DNA of 64,000 bases from Gemmatimonadota bacterium (GCA_028287285.1 JAQBPY010000294.1:1-64000), one strand, 5' to 3'. Shown: positions 26,362 to 35,419, counted from the first letter of the stretch. Numbers and translations are program-made. The notes: generated by a model from the sequence alone, not told the origin.

Positions 26362-26487
26362 TGACTTTGCGAAAACGGATATCGAGCCAGTAGGCTAAGA
26401 CGTCTCCTAGAGCCCGGCGCATGCTGGATGTGAGGCGCAGGCAAGAGCTTGCCATCGCCGGTGCGAGATTCCGCCCGTGTCGGAGCG
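26362..26487. other. Gap between the Rhs fragment and the XPB-N-like gene
   Basis: 126 bases with no gene. It lies between two convergent frames. No clear terminator hairpin was seen. Confidence 0.3.
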
Positions 26488-28545
26488 TTAGTCGTCGATG
26501 AAGGGCTCGAAGCGCCGGCGACCTGGCTTCGCACGCGGCGCACGTGCGGTCGTGTCCTCGAGAAACACGCCGCCGCCGCGCAACTTTTTCAGCAGTGCAG
26601 TGCGCGCGGCGGGCGTCGCGACGGGCAGCTCGAACACCGTGGGCGCGATACGGCGGACCTTGCCGCCCAGTATTACGGCGACACGGTCGCCGGTCTCGGC
26701 GTTTGGGCACTCGATGATTTCCACGGTGCGCACCTGGCCGCGACGAACAGTGGCGATCCACCCGATGATCTCGCGTTCGACGTTTTTCGGTAGTGGCCGG
26801 GAGGACGCACTGCGCAATGCCTCCACGACATCCGCGGCCGTGGCGCCCGACTCGGCCGCAGCGAGCACGGACGCACGCGTGATGCGCAACGTGAGGCCAG
26901 GAGCGACACCGACGCGTTCGGCAAATCGCGTGAGCGCCGCCTCGGTCCTGGGCGCGGCGCCCAGGAAGACGACGTCGAAATTCGGCTGGATGACGACCTC
27001 ACCGGTGTCTTCGGTACCGTAGTTGAATGTCTCTGCCCTGCCGAGGAGATAGCGGCCGACATCGGTGAGAGCGAAGCAGAAGGTGCCATTGGCCAGACGA
27101 CCGAGACTCGCACCCCCAAGCGCGAAAAGTCTGCTGGTGATGAAATGCGCGACGGCGTTTCGCCAGAGGTTGCGATGGTTCTCGCGTGGATCGCCGCGTT
27201 CGTAGTACATGCCGGTTCCGGGTGAGGATTCCGGCAATGCAAGCAATGGATTGGCGTCACGCGACTGGTGGTCGAGGAATTGTTCGAGGGAAATGAACCC
27301 GGCCGATGCGAGCAGCAACGCGCGCGTGAGATCTTCGCGCAGGTCGAGGGACTTTGGCGCCTGGACGTACGGGAATGTGTAGGGAAAGAAGCCGGCGCCT
27401 TCCGGATGGTTGTAGGCGCCAGCCGGGTTTTTCTGCTTCGACGCGCGCATGGGATCGACGACCGCGGCGAGGCGATCGCGCGGCGAGAGGCCGAGCCATT
27501 TGATGCCAGCCTTCGTGGCACGAAGATGCGGTGCGCCTCCGCGGTCGTGGAGCTCCACGAACTTGCGCGTTGCGAGCGTCATGGCGGCGACGTCCACGCG
27601 GGAAAGCCGAGGGTGTAGGAAGAGATGTGCGGCCCACGGGGGTGGAGGGATGAGCCGGCCTTCAATCTCAACGCGATTGCGCGCGAAGACGGCGCCGTCG
27701 TCCGCACGAATGCGAACGGGCGCGGCCATGATCGTGGCCATGACAATCGTCATGTCTTCCATCTCCATCGCCAGTGTGAACTGCTCGACGGGAACGACGA
27801 CGGACGGTGCGTGTGCGGCGGGACGCACGAGCTCCTTCGCGGCGGTAGGCCAGAGGCCAACCACGGGCTCGAGATCACCAGCACGCAGGCCGGCAAAAAA
27901 CACCAACGCGCCGAGTCCGGCATGGAGCGCTCGGGAGGCATCGTCGATTGACCCTGATTGGAACAGCCCCGGGAGATCGCTGAGCGGCATGCCGCTGGGG
28001 AATGATAGGAGCTGCCGCGCGAGGCTGCGCATTCCCGCGAGGCCGAACACCGCGAGGCCCGTGGCGGGGAGACCGTGCAGTGTCGCCCACGCCACGAGCG
28101 ACCTGTCGGTGGTGGTGGCAAGCAGGTCGCCGGCCCAGCCGTCAAACGCCACGCGCGGAGCAAGGGAGTGCGCAGTCTGACTCTGTCGGCTGCCCGGACC
28201 ATGTGATCCGAGGCGGCGAATGTCGTCTGCGGTAAAGTGCTCCTGGAGGTATTTCGCGAGCGCGGCTACGGTTGGCTGCTCGAATACCTGATGGCGATGC
28301 ATGGCGCGCAACACCTTGATGAGGGCGCGATGATCGTCATCGAGCTGGAGGCGGGCGCGGTCGGGATCGAACTGGGCAATGCCCGAGGCGGCAATGGCCG
28401 TGGCGTGCGAGCCGAAGAGCGAGACGGGTGCGTACCCGTGGGGCTTCAGATGCTCGAGCAGAGCGCGCCGAGTGTCGAGAGGGAGTGCGGTGAAGCGGTG
28501 CAGGTTGTTGAGGATGGTCATCCAGTCGACGTCGAAAAGCTTCAT
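26488..28545 (-). CDS. Helicase-associated (XPB/Ssl2 N-terminal-like) domain protein
   Basis: 685 residues from the ATG at 28543-28545; the frame is open far upstream, but that part is low-complexity Arg-rich read-through. The N-terminal half is helical with winged-helix-like segments (MTILNNLHRFTALPLDTRRA, then LLEHLKPHGYAPVSLFGSHA). The C-terminal part has ETFNYGTEDTGEVVIQPNFD, then VVFLGAAP and LRITRASVLAAAESGATAAD. This is the pattern of the XPB/Ssl2 N-terminal helicase-associated domain (PF13625). No Walker A motif exists, so it is not itself a helicase. It may be a DNA-binding partner. The C-terminus is basic (RAPRAKPGRRR). Confidence 0.65.
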   Translation of the reverse strand: MKLFDVDWMTILNNLHRFTALPLDTRRALLEHLKPHGYAPVSLFGSHATAIAASGIAQFDPDRARLQLDDDHRALIKVLRAMHRHQVFEQPTVAALAKYLQEHFTADDIRRLGSHGPGSRQSQTAHSLAPRVAFDGWAGDLLATTTDRSLVAWATLHGLPATGLAVFGLAGMRSLARQLLSFPSGMPLSDLPGLFQSGSIDDASRALHAGLGALVFFAGLRAGDLEPVVGLWPTAAKELVRPAAHAPSVVVPVEQFTLAMEMEDMTIVMATIMAAPVRIRADDGAVFARNRVEIEGRLIPPPPWAAHLFLHPRLSRVDVAAMTLATRKFVELHDRGGAPHLRATKAGIKWLGLSPRDRLAAVVDPMRASKQKNPAGAYNHPEGAGFFPYTFPYVQAPKSLDLREDLTRALLLASAGFISLEQFLDHQSRDANPLLALPESSPGTGMYYERGDPRENHRNLWRNAVAHFITSRLFALGGASLGRLANGTFCFALTDVGRYLLGRAETFNYGTEDTGEVVIQPNFDVVFLGAAPRTEAALTRFAERVGVAPGLTLRITRASVLAAAESGATAADVVEALRSASSRPLPKNVEREIIGWIATVRRGQVRTVEIIECPNAETGDRVAVILGGKVRRIAPTVFELPVATPAARTALLKKLRGGGVFLEDTTARAPRAKPGRRRFEPFIDD

Positions 28546-28598
28546 CCGGAATTGTGGTTGGAAGTCCGGCTGGTCGCCAGCGACGGTACAGCACTCCG

Positions 28599-29081
28599 CT
28601 ACTTCAGCGCGGTGACGGCCGCACTGAGCTCGGCGATGCCGTTGCGAAACTCGCCGCGTCCGTGCCACCGGACGATGCCCTTCGTATCGATGAGGTACGC
28701 CTCGGGGACGCCGACAGTGCCGAACGTCCTGCCCACAGCACCGGATGCATCGCGCGCCACCAACACGCTGGTGTGCTGCGCGTCGATGTATTTCCGCACG
28801 TGCGCATCGTCGGCTGCGTCGACACTGAGTGCGAGCACCCGGATTTGCCGAGGTGCCAGGACCCGCTGAAGAGAGTCGAGGAGGCCGAACTCGCCGCGAC
28901 ACGTCGTACACCAAGTGGCAAACACGGCGACAACTATCGGTCGCTCCCCCACGCCGATCTTCACGACATTGCCATCGAGCGTGTGCGCCACATACGACAG
29001 GGGCGCAGTACCCTGCGCCCCCGCCGGCACTGCACACGCCACCGCGGCGAGAAGCGCCGCGACGAGACTACTGCGCGCCAC
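28599..29081 (-). CDS. TlpA-like periplasmic thioredoxin
   Basis: 160 residues with a signal peptide (LVAALLAAVACAVPAGAQ). The thioredoxin fold has the active site FATWCTTCRGEFGLLDSLQ, with CTTC at about 60, and the cis-Pro loop TVGVPEAYLIDTKGIVRWHG. It is a thiol-disulphide oxidoreductase, probably in cytochrome maturation or protein disulphide reduction. Its first 14 bases overlap the end of the redoxin/monooxygenase gene, so the two are translationally coupled. This fits a role in keeping the CxxCH or copper-site protein reduced, which is inference. Confidence 0.88.
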   Translation of the reverse strand: MARSSLVAALLAAVACAVPAGAQGTAPLSYVAHTLDGNVVKIGVGERPIVVAVFATWCTTCRGEFGLLDSLQRVLAPRQIRVLALSVDAADDAHVRKYIDAQHTSVLVARDASGAVGRTFGTVGVPEAYLIDTKGIVRWHGRGEFRNGIAELSAAVTALK

Positions 29082-30951
29082 TCTTCCTGGTGCTGTCGAC
29101 CTTCACGACGGGCGCCACGGGGCTGGGCAGGAAATCGAAGTACCCGATCATCATCTCCTCGAACGTCTGCTCACCAAAATGCACCGTCTTTGACGGATCC
29201 GGATTGAACGGGTTGTCCTTCGAGTTGTCGTACATTGCCGTCACGCGCATCTTCGAGCCCGGCGCAACTTCCAGCGGCTTCTTGAACGCGTAATACGTCT
29301 GCCAGTTGAAGTTGTACTTCGGCACATCGAGGATGAGCGTCGTATCCTTGCCCGTGGGGCCAATGAGCTCGTACTTGAACGACTGCCCACGCGTGTGCGC
29401 ATGCGGGAACAAGTTGAGCAGCGTGCCCGCCTGACGAATGGTCGTCTCTGCGATGAACACCTGGTCCTTCTCGTACGGCTTGATGTCCAGGCGCGTCTGC
29501 GCGGCGGAACGCGTCTGCACTTCCTGGGTCGTCGGCTTGTCGGTGAAGATGAAGCCGATCTTCGTGTTATCGGTGTACTCGGTGCCGTTGGGCGTGTAGT
29601 GAATCTGGAACTTGAGCCACGCCCCCTTGGGCAGCTTCTTTGCCGTGCCTTCCGGGAAGAACATGGCCGGCGTGCCCGGTGCCGTCGCGGCAAAGAAGCC
29701 TGACAAGCCACCCTGCGGCGCCGGGTCACCGGGCTTCCGCTTGCGCGCATCCGGCTCTCGGCCGGGCTCCTCGAGGAACACGATCACATGGTGCACGGCC
29801 TTGCTCGCCTCGGGGCGAATCTCCATTGCCGTGACCCACTTGTCCTCGTCGAAATTCGTCTTGGTGTAGGAATACTTGTACTGCACCACACCCTGAGCCG
29901 GCACCGCGAAGGTGTCGCTTGCCGCGACGACCGCGTCCGGCGTCCCGATGTTCCAGCCCTTCACGAACTTCTTCGGCAGCGGCGCGTCCTTGGGGTTGCC
30001 TTCCGGCGCTCCGGTGTGCGCCCATGTGATCAGATCCTTGAGGTCGCGCTCCGAGAGCGAGCGATCATTGGCCCACTCGCCCACCTGCCTGTGTGCGAAC
30101 CAGGGCGGCATCCGCCCGCTCTTCGTCATGAACTCGATCGTCCCGCGACGCTCGGACACCTGCTTGTAGTTGTCCAGCGGCATGGGCGCATTACCCTCCG
30201 CACGATGGCAGCTCTGGCAGTTCTCCTGCACGAGACGGCTGATGCGGTTGTGATACGTCACGGCACGCGCGGAGCCGGCAACTTTCTGATCGGTCGTCAA
30301 CACACAGCCCGGCGCATCCGTCTGACGTCGCACGATGTCCCGCCCGCTCGATACACGCGCCAGCGCTTCGCGCAGATAGCTCGTCGTTGGCGCGTCATGG
30401 CTGAAGTCGATGCCGTACTGGTCGTCGATCGCGCCGCGATACCGCAGCGTGCCGCGCGAATCCAGCACGAAGGCTTCGGCCGCCGACGCAGCCCGTATCG
30501 CATTCACCACCTTGTGATCGCTGTCCAGGATGACTCGGCCCGTCAATCCGTATTTCGCCGCGTCCGCCCTGGACGCATCGCGCGTATGCGGCGTGATGTC
30601 GACGTACGTGAACGTGTAGCCCTTGGGGCCATACTCTTTCTCGAGCTCCGCCATGCGCGGCGAATACCGCTGCGTGACCGGGCATTCCGCGTCGCGCACG
30701 ATGATCACGGCGCCACTCGCCCCCGCGAGGCCGGCCAGCGTCGATTTCTTTCCGGCGATGTCGGTCACGGTGATGTCGGCCACCCGCTCGCCCGGCGCAA
30801 AGCCGAACGAGAAGTACGGCGCGGACATGGCCGTCGCCCTCGGTGTGCTCTTGTGGAGAGCAGCCTGTTGTGCGTGCGCTGCCAGCGGAAACACAGCTGA
30901 CGAAACTGCGACCAGCATCACAGCGTAGTTGCGGGACATGCGTGCAGACAT
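29068..30951 (-). CDS. Redoxin / cytochrome c-like / copper monooxygenase-like fusion
   Basis: 627 residues from the ATG at 30951, which gives a signal peptide (NYAVMLVAVSSAVFPLAAHA). Three modules follow. First, an AhpC/TSA-like redoxin (about 45-210) has a single-Cys VRDAECPVTQRYSP. Second, a haem c-like motif ENCQSCHRAEGNAPM lies at about 240. Third is a type II copper, ascorbate-dependent monooxygenase-like C-terminal half: AVHHVIVF at about 385 and LFPHAHTRGQSFKYEL with a His-x-His pair at about 517, ending with the GYFDF strand. It is periplasmic. The C-terminal module suggests hydroxylation chemistry, but the substrate is unknown. It is coupled to the TlpA-like gene downstream. Confidence 0.78.
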   Translation of the reverse strand: MSARMSRNYAVMLVAVSSAVFPLAAHAQQAALHKSTPRATAMSAPYFSFGFAPGERVADITVTDIAGKKSTLAGLAGASGAVIIVRDAECPVTQRYSPRMAELEKEYGPKGYTFTYVDITPHTRDASRADAAKYGLTGRVILDSDHKVVNAIRAASAAEAFVLDSRGTLRYRGAIDDQYGIDFSHDAPTTSYLREALARVSSGRDIVRRQTDAPGCVLTTDQKVAGSARAVTYHNRISRLVQENCQSCHRAEGNAPMPLDNYKQVSERRGTIEFMTKSGRMPPWFAHRQVGEWANDRSLSERDLKDLITWAHTGAPEGNPKDAPLPKKFVKGWNIGTPDAVVAASDTFAVPAQGVVQYKYSYTKTNFDEDKWVTAMEIRPEASKAVHHVIVFLEEPGREPDARKRKPGDPAPQGGLSGFFAATAPGTPAMFFPEGTAKKLPKGAWLKFQIHYTPNGTEYTDNTKIGFIFTDKPTTQEVQTRSAAQTRLDIKPYEKDQVFIAETTIRQAGTLLNLFPHAHTRGQSFKYELIGPTGKDTTLILDVPKYNFNWQTYYAFKKPLEVAPGSKMRVTAMYDNSKDNPFNPDPSKTVHFGEQTFEEMMIGYFDFLPSPVAPVVKVDSTRKSGAQ

Positions 30952-31086
30952 GGTGGCTCCTGAATGGCCGGCCGCAGGCGGGAGGCGGCGAACGAGGCAA
31001 CGAACCGGTGGCTTACGGTCCAGCTGTCTCAATCTACGAGATTCCGGAAGCGGGTGGGTAAAAAACTGGCGACGTCTGGCCAGAAG

Positions 31087-32052
31087 TCCTTATTATCGTT
31101 GGCGTTTCGATCGCAGTCCGCGCGGCGCTGGTGTTCGCGGGGCGTTCTGCCAGCAGGACGCCCCGTTGCCGTCGTCGACGCTGGCATTTCGCGACGCGCG
31201 TGGTGCGTGGCGGCCATTCTGGAATTCGGCGCATGCGCCGCGTGCGTGGCACACCGCGCCGCTCGCCGAGGCGGTAACGTGGCAGCCCGGCGCCAGGGGC
31301 GTGCAGTGGGCGGAGCTGTCGCTCGAGGGCTCTGGCGAAGCCTGGCGCACGCGCCTCGTCGTCGCGCGCGTCGATCCGGCGCTCGTCCGCCTTTCGCTCG
31401 ATACCGCCTTCACAGCGCAGCGCGAGGCCAACTGGACGCTCAACAGTGTTCCGTCCACTGCGATGCTCGCGATCAACGCCGGCCAGTTCGAGGCGACCAT
31501 GCCGTGGGGCTGGGTGGTGCTCAACGGGCGGCGGTGGCTGCCGGCGCAGCACGGTCCGCTCTCCGCGGCACTCCTTCAGGATTCGTCCGGCTCGCTGCAC
31601 TGGGCGATGGGAAGCGATGTCCAGAAGCGCGCCGGCGGGCCAGTGCCGCTCTGGGCGTTTCAGTCCTACCCCGCCGTACTGTCGGGCGACAGCGTGCCGC
31701 GCCGCTTCAGGGCGCCCACGGCGGTATCGACGTCGCCCATCGCGACGCGCGGGCCGGTATCTGTCTGACCCGCGACGGACGCCTGCTCGTGGCCCTTACC
31801 CGCTTTGCCGCCGCCGGCCGCACACTCGATTTCGTGCCCTTTGGCCTGACGGTCCCGGAAATGGCTGCTGTCCTGGGTGCGCTGGGGTGTCGTGATGCAA
31901 TGTTGCTCGACGGGGGTATCAGTGCACGTCTCCGCATCCGTGACTCGCGTGGTGTGGCGCTGGATTGGGAGGGCCTCGCCCCGTACCGCTGGGCCTGGTG
32001 GCGCTTCCGCGTCCGTAGTCGTCGATTTGGAGATGCGAGGCAGGCTCCGCGA
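31087..32052 (+). pseudogene. Phosphodiester glycosidase (NAGPA-like) gene with frameshifts
   Basis: Two frames make one protein. The first covers VQWAELSLEGSGEAWRTRLV, AMLAINAGQFEATMPWGWVV, LNGRRWLP and PLWAFQSYPAVLSGD. After FRAP (near 31716-31720) it is lost, and the second frame continues HGGIDVAHRDARAGICLTRD, DFVPFGLTVPEMAAVLGALG and CRDAMLLDGGISARL, the conserved LDGG motif. Adding one C to the CCC run at the junction restores RAPHGGID. A hydrophobic N-terminal segment (LIIVGVSIAVRAALVF) lies in a third frame near 31090-31140, so a second shift is likely. The family hydrolyses GlcNAc-phosphodiester links. Confidence 0.65.
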
Positions 32053-32068
32053 AGGACCTGCCTTTACA
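32042..32068 (+). repeat. Family B repeat remnant forming a hairpin
   Basis: GAGGCAGG and CCTGCCTTT flank a CTCCGCGAAGGA core, forming a 7-bp stem followed by a short T-run. It lies between the glycosidase pseudogene and the lipoprotein gene and may act as a weak terminator. Confidence 0.45.
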
Positions 32069-32071
32069 TCA

Positions 32072-32077
32072 TATTTG
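32072..32077 (+). promoter_or_regulatory. Possible -10 element (leaderless layout)
   Basis: TATTTG, 7 bases before the ATG at 32085, has no Shine-Dalgarno between it and the start. It repeats the pattern seen before other monocistronic genes in the window. Confidence 0.3.
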
Positions 32078-32084
32078 AATTCAG

Positions 32085-32717
32085 ATGCGTCGTATTCTTA
32101 CCGCCCTCTGCCTGCTCGCCGTCGCCGGCTGCGCGCACAACTCGCCGCCGCAGACCGCCCCGTCCAGCACCGCGCCTCGCGCCATTGCCGTGTATCGTGC
32201 GATCGCCGAATCGATCTACGTGGGCACCACGAGACGCGTCGTCGCCGTTGCCGCCACCTCGCTCGACAGCACCTGCACCGACGCCCACTGCACGGACCTC
32301 TCGGCGCGCTGGGGCGTGGACAACCTGTGGTTCGCGAGTGGCGATACCATCGAGGCCCGTGATGCCCGCGCCGATCTCCTCGCGCGTGCCGCGCCGCCCT
32401 TCGACGTCCGCGCTGTCATGGTCGGCCGCGCGATGCTGCTGGAGACCGACCCCGGCGATGTCCCCGCCGCCGATGCCGGCGTGTCCGAGTGGATTCGCTT
32501 CCGCAGCGCGCATGCCGACGCGTCGGGCGCCATTCGCATGTCGCCCGTTGGCTTCAGCCGCTCCGGCCACACCGCCGTTGCCATCGTGGATTGGCGCTGT
32601 GGACCAACCTGCGGCCACACCCTTGGCGTGTCCCTCAAGGCCACGAGCGACTCCACGTGGTCCATCGGAGAGATGCTGCTGCTGTCGTCGCGTGCGCCGA
32701 AGGGCGAGAGCCGTTAG
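32085..32717 (+). CDS. Predicted lipoprotein of unknown function
   Basis: 210 residues beginning with a lipoprotein signal (RRILTALCLLAVAGC, lipobox AVAGC). A Ser/Thr/Pro-rich linker precedes a mixed domain with two Cys pairs: STCTDAHCTDLSARWGVDNL and DWRCGPTCGHTLGVSLKATS. No family was recognised. The probable location is the periplasmic face of a membrane. It stands alone, with a possible leaderless promoter in front and the family A repeat cluster behind. Confidence 0.65.
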   Translation: MRRILTALCLLAVAGCAHNSPPQTAPSSTAPRAIAVYRAIAESIYVGTTRRVVAVAATSLDSTCTDAHCTDLSARWGVDNLWFASGDTIEARDARADLLARAAPPFDVRAVMVGRAMLLETDPGDVPAADAGVSEWIRFRSAHADASGAIRMSPVGFSRSGHTAVAIVDWRCGPTCGHTLGVSLKATSDSTWSIGEMLLLSSRAPKGESR

Positions 32718-32768
32718 GGCGAGTCGTTCTGTATCGAGTCGGTTGTCGCGCACGAGCGAGCGAAATGG

Positions 32769-33175
32769 CTGTCATCCCGCACAAGTGAGCGAATTAGCTG
32801 TCATCCCGCATGAGTGAGTGAATTGGCTGTCATCCCGCATGAGTGAGCGGAGCGAGCGAGTGTCGGGAAATACTGTCCCCATCTCGTAGTTCAGCCGGCC
32901 AAACGATCCGCACTCAATCTCCCGACATGAGCTCCGCTCATGCGGGATGACAGTGGATGACAACCGCAGAAAAATTGTCATCCCGCACGAGTGAGCGGAG
33001 CGAGCGAGTGTCGGGAGATACTGTACCCATCTTGTAGCCCGGCCGGCCAAACGGTACGCACTCAATCTCCCGACATGAGCTCCGCTCATGCGGGATGACA
33101 AGGATGACAGTGATGACAGTGGTGGAAAGTTGTCATCCCGCACGAACGAGCGGAGCGAGTGAGTGTCGGGAGAGA
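32769..33175. repeat. Cluster of family A elements (two complete 123-bp copies plus halves)
   Basis: Two bare half-sites start at 32772 and 32800. Complete nested elements follow at 32829-32951 and 32977-33099, each starting GTCATCCCGCA and ending TGCGGGATGAC, with inner TGTCGGGA/TCTCCCGACA arms. Both share the central CCGGCCAAACG. A further full left arm lies at 33133-33172. This fills the whole 500-base gap between the lipoprotein gene and glnA. Confidence 0.85.
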
Positions 33176-33222
33176 CCATACCCACCTGCGCGTGGCAGAC
33201 GCGCATGCTCGGCCGCGGCCGC

Positions 33223-34584
33223 TCAGTACTTTGCTAGGTACGCGTCCAGCTCCCACTGCGAAACCTGCGTGATGTACTCACGCCACTCCTGCCGCTTGGC
33301 CGCCAGGAAATGCTGCGTGATGTGCTCACCCAGCGCCGCGGTCACGACGTCGCTCTTCTCGAGCTCATCGCACGCTTCGTTGAGATCGTGCGGCAGGTCG
33401 TCAATGCGCAGCCGGCGCTTCTCACGGTGGCTCATCTCCCAGATGTTCTCGTCCACCGGCTCGCGGTAATCGGCCTTGGTGCGAATACCATCGAGCCCCG
33501 CGGCCAGCATGACCGCCAGCGCGAGATACGGATTGGCCGCCGGATCCGGCACACGATGCTCGACACGGGTGCCAAGCCCACGACGCTCGGGAATGCGAAT
33601 CATCGGCGACCGGTTGCGCATGCTCCACGCGACATTCACCGGCGCTTCATAACCCGGCACGAGCCGCTTGTACGAATTCACCAGCGGATTGGTGATCGCG
33701 CATGTCCCGCGCGCATGACGCAGCAGCCCGCCAATGTAGTGCAGCGCCGTCTTGCTCAGCTCCCAATCGGCGCTCTTGTCCCAGAATGCATTGCTCTTGC
33801 CCTTGAACAACGACTGGTGCGTGTGCATCCCGCTGCCGTTCTGCCCGAAAATCGGCTTGGGCATGAACGACGCGGCCAGCCCGAAGCGCTGCGCCACGAC
33901 CTTCACCACGAAGCGGAAGGTCGCAATGTTATCGGCCGTCGTCAGCGCGTCGGCGTAACGAAAGTCGATCTCGTGCTGCCCATGCGCGACTTCATGATGC
34001 GCCGCCTCCACCTCGAAGCCCATCAACTCGAGGTCCTGCACAATCGCGCGTCGGGCCTCTTCGCCGAGGTCCACGGGGGCAAGGTCGAAGTACGCGCCCA
34101 CGTCGTGCGTCTGCGTCGTCGTCTCCCCATTGGGCCCGCGCTTGAACATGAAGAACTCGGCTTCCATGCCGGCGTTCATCGTGTAACCCATGGACGACGC
34201 GTCCGCGATCACGCGCTTGAGCGCCCCACGCGGATCGCCGCTGAACGGCGAGCCATCGGCGAGGTTCACGTCGCAGATCAACCGCCCAATGCGGTGCTCG
34301 GGGTCGCCCCACGGAAACACACGAAAGGTGGACGCATCCGGCGCGAGGAGCATGTCGCTCTCCTCGATGCGCACGAACCCCTCGATGCTCGAGCCGTCGA
34401 ACATGATGTCGCCGGCCAGCGCCTTCTCGAACTGCGACGCCGGTATCTCGACGTTCTTGTTGACGCCAAGGATGTCGGTGAACTGGAGGCGCAGGAAGCG
34501 GACGTTGAGCGAGCGGGTCAGCTCGAGTACGTCCTTGGCCGTGGCGCCCTTCAGGTCGGGGAGTATCGCGCGGGGTTCGGTCAC
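33223..34584 (-). CDS. glnA: Glutamine synthetase, type I (alpha form)
   Basis: 453 residues; it makes glutamine from glutamate, ammonia and ATP in the cytosol. The beta-Grasp domain holds DGSSIEGFVRIEESDM, as in Bacillus-type GSI-alpha. The catalytic domain has AGMEAEFFMF, GQHEIDFRYADALTTADNIA, GSGMHTHQSLFK, NSYKRLVPGYEAPVNVAWSM and the RRGLGTRVEHRVPDPAANPY segment. The length and the absence of the C-terminal adenylylation Tyr segment (NLYDLP) indicate the short alpha form, controlled by feedback rather than adenylylation. The start is GTG. It is divergent from the zinc-ribbon gene across 55 bases. Confidence 0.95.
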   Translation of the reverse strand: MTEPRAILPDLKGATAKDVLELTRSLNVRFLRLQFTDILGVNKNVEIPASQFEKALAGDIMFDGSSIEGFVRIEESDMLLAPDASTFRVFPWGDPEHRIGRLICDVNLADGSPFSGDPRGALKRVIADASSMGYTMNAGMEAEFFMFKRGPNGETTTQTHDVGAYFDLAPVDLGEEARRAIVQDLELMGFEVEAAHHEVAHGQHEIDFRYADALTTADNIATFRFVVKVVAQRFGLAASFMPKPIFGQNGSGMHTHQSLFKGKSNAFWDKSADWELSKTALHYIGGLLRHARGTCAITNPLVNSYKRLVPGYEAPVNVAWSMRNRSPMIRIPERRGLGTRVEHRVPDPAANPYLALAVMLAAGLDGIRTKADYREPVDENIWEMSHREKRRLRIDDLPHDLNEACDELEKSDVVTAALGEHITQHFLAAKRQEWREYITQVSQWELDAYLAKY

Positions 34585-34626
34585 GGGGAGAAGATAGTCA
34601 GGTAGTGGGAGAGTCGGCTATCCGAC

Positions 34627-34632
34627 TATCTT
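34627..34632 (+). promoter_or_regulatory. Possible -10 element (leaderless layout)
   Basis: TATCTT ends 7 bases before the ATG at 34640, with only CCCCCAC between. There is no Shine-Dalgarno. It lies in the short divergent gap with glnA. Confidence 0.4.
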
Positions 34633-34639
34633 CCCCCAC

Positions 34640-35419
34640 ATGACGACACCACAGACCTGCCCCTCCTGCGGAGTGGCTGCCTCTGGCCGCTTTTGCTTCA
34701 GTTGCGGAACCACCCTGGCCGGCGCCTCGTGCGCCAACTGCGCGGCGCCGCTCACGGCCGGCGCGAAGTTCTGCCACCGCTGCGGCACACCAGCCGGCGA
34801 CGCAGCGGCGGCGGCGCCAGCGCGCGGATTTGTGGCTGTCATGCCATGGGCGGTTGCGGCCATTGCCCTGCTGGCGCTCATCGCCCTCGTGGTGGGACAG
34901 CGCTTCGGAGCCCGCGGTACGCCCGTCGACAACACCAACGTCGACGCAGCCGCCGCACCGCCCGCGGGAGCCATGCCGCGCGCGCCGGACATCAGCCAGC
35001 TCACCCCCGAGCAGCGCGCCGAACGGCTCTACGACCGCATCATGACGGAATCCGAAGCCGGCAAGATCGAGAACGTGCGCACCTTCATGCCCATGGCCAT
35101 CGCCGCGTATGAGATGCTGTCGCCCATGACCCTGGACCAGCGCTACGACCTTGGCCGCATTGGCGAAGTGGGCGGCGATTCCACCCTCGCCCGCGCCCAA
35201 GCCGACACCATCCTCACAGCCCAGCCCACCCACCTGCTGGGCCTGATCCTCGCGGCCAAAGCCGCACGCCTGGAAAAGAATGAAAAGGCCGCACAGTCCT
35301 TCGACGCACGCCTCATGGCTGCCGAGTCAAAGGAAAAGGCAAGTGGAGCGGGCGAGTACCTCCTCCATAAGAACGACATCGAAGCCGCCATCAGCGCCGC
35401 CAGGTCCGTGAAGAAATAA
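34640..35419 (+). CDS. Zinc-ribbon, single-pass membrane protein with helical C-terminal domain
   Basis: 259 residues. Two N-terminal zinc ribbons (CPSCGVAASGRFCFSCG and CANCAAPLTAGAKFCHRCG) precede one transmembrane helix (AVMPWAVAAIALLALIALVV). A linker then leads to an all-helical TPR-like domain (LTPEQRAERLYDRIMTESEA, later ADTILTAQPTHLLGLILAAK). The ribbons should face the cytosol and the helical domain the periplasm. No function is known; similar layouts are common in this phylum. It ends at a strong bidirectional hairpin. Confidence 0.7.
   Translation: MTTPQTCPSCGVAASGRFCFSCGTTLAGASCANCAAPLTAGAKFCHRCGTPAGDAAAAAPARGFVAVMPWAVAAIALLALIALVVGQRFGARGTPVDNTNVDAAAAPPAGAMPRAPDISQLTPEQRAERLYDRIMTESEAGKIENVRTFMPMAIAAYEMLSPMTLDQRYDLGRIGEVGGDSTLARAQADTILTAQPTHLLGLILAAKAARLEKNEKAAQSFDARLMAAESKEKASGAGEYLLHKNDIEAAISAARSVKK

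Noticed and set aside
30964-32817. A 617-codon plus-strand frame across the glycosidase and lipoprotein region
   Set aside because: Only its middle part (after 31720) is real glycosidase sequence. The beginning and end are read-through, the end being antisense-like to the lipoprotein frame and repeat-derived.
32769-33175. Insertion sequence or transposon
   Set aside because: Ends are inverted, but no transposase frame exists in the 123-bp units and no target duplication was evident. A non-autonomous repeat remains possible.
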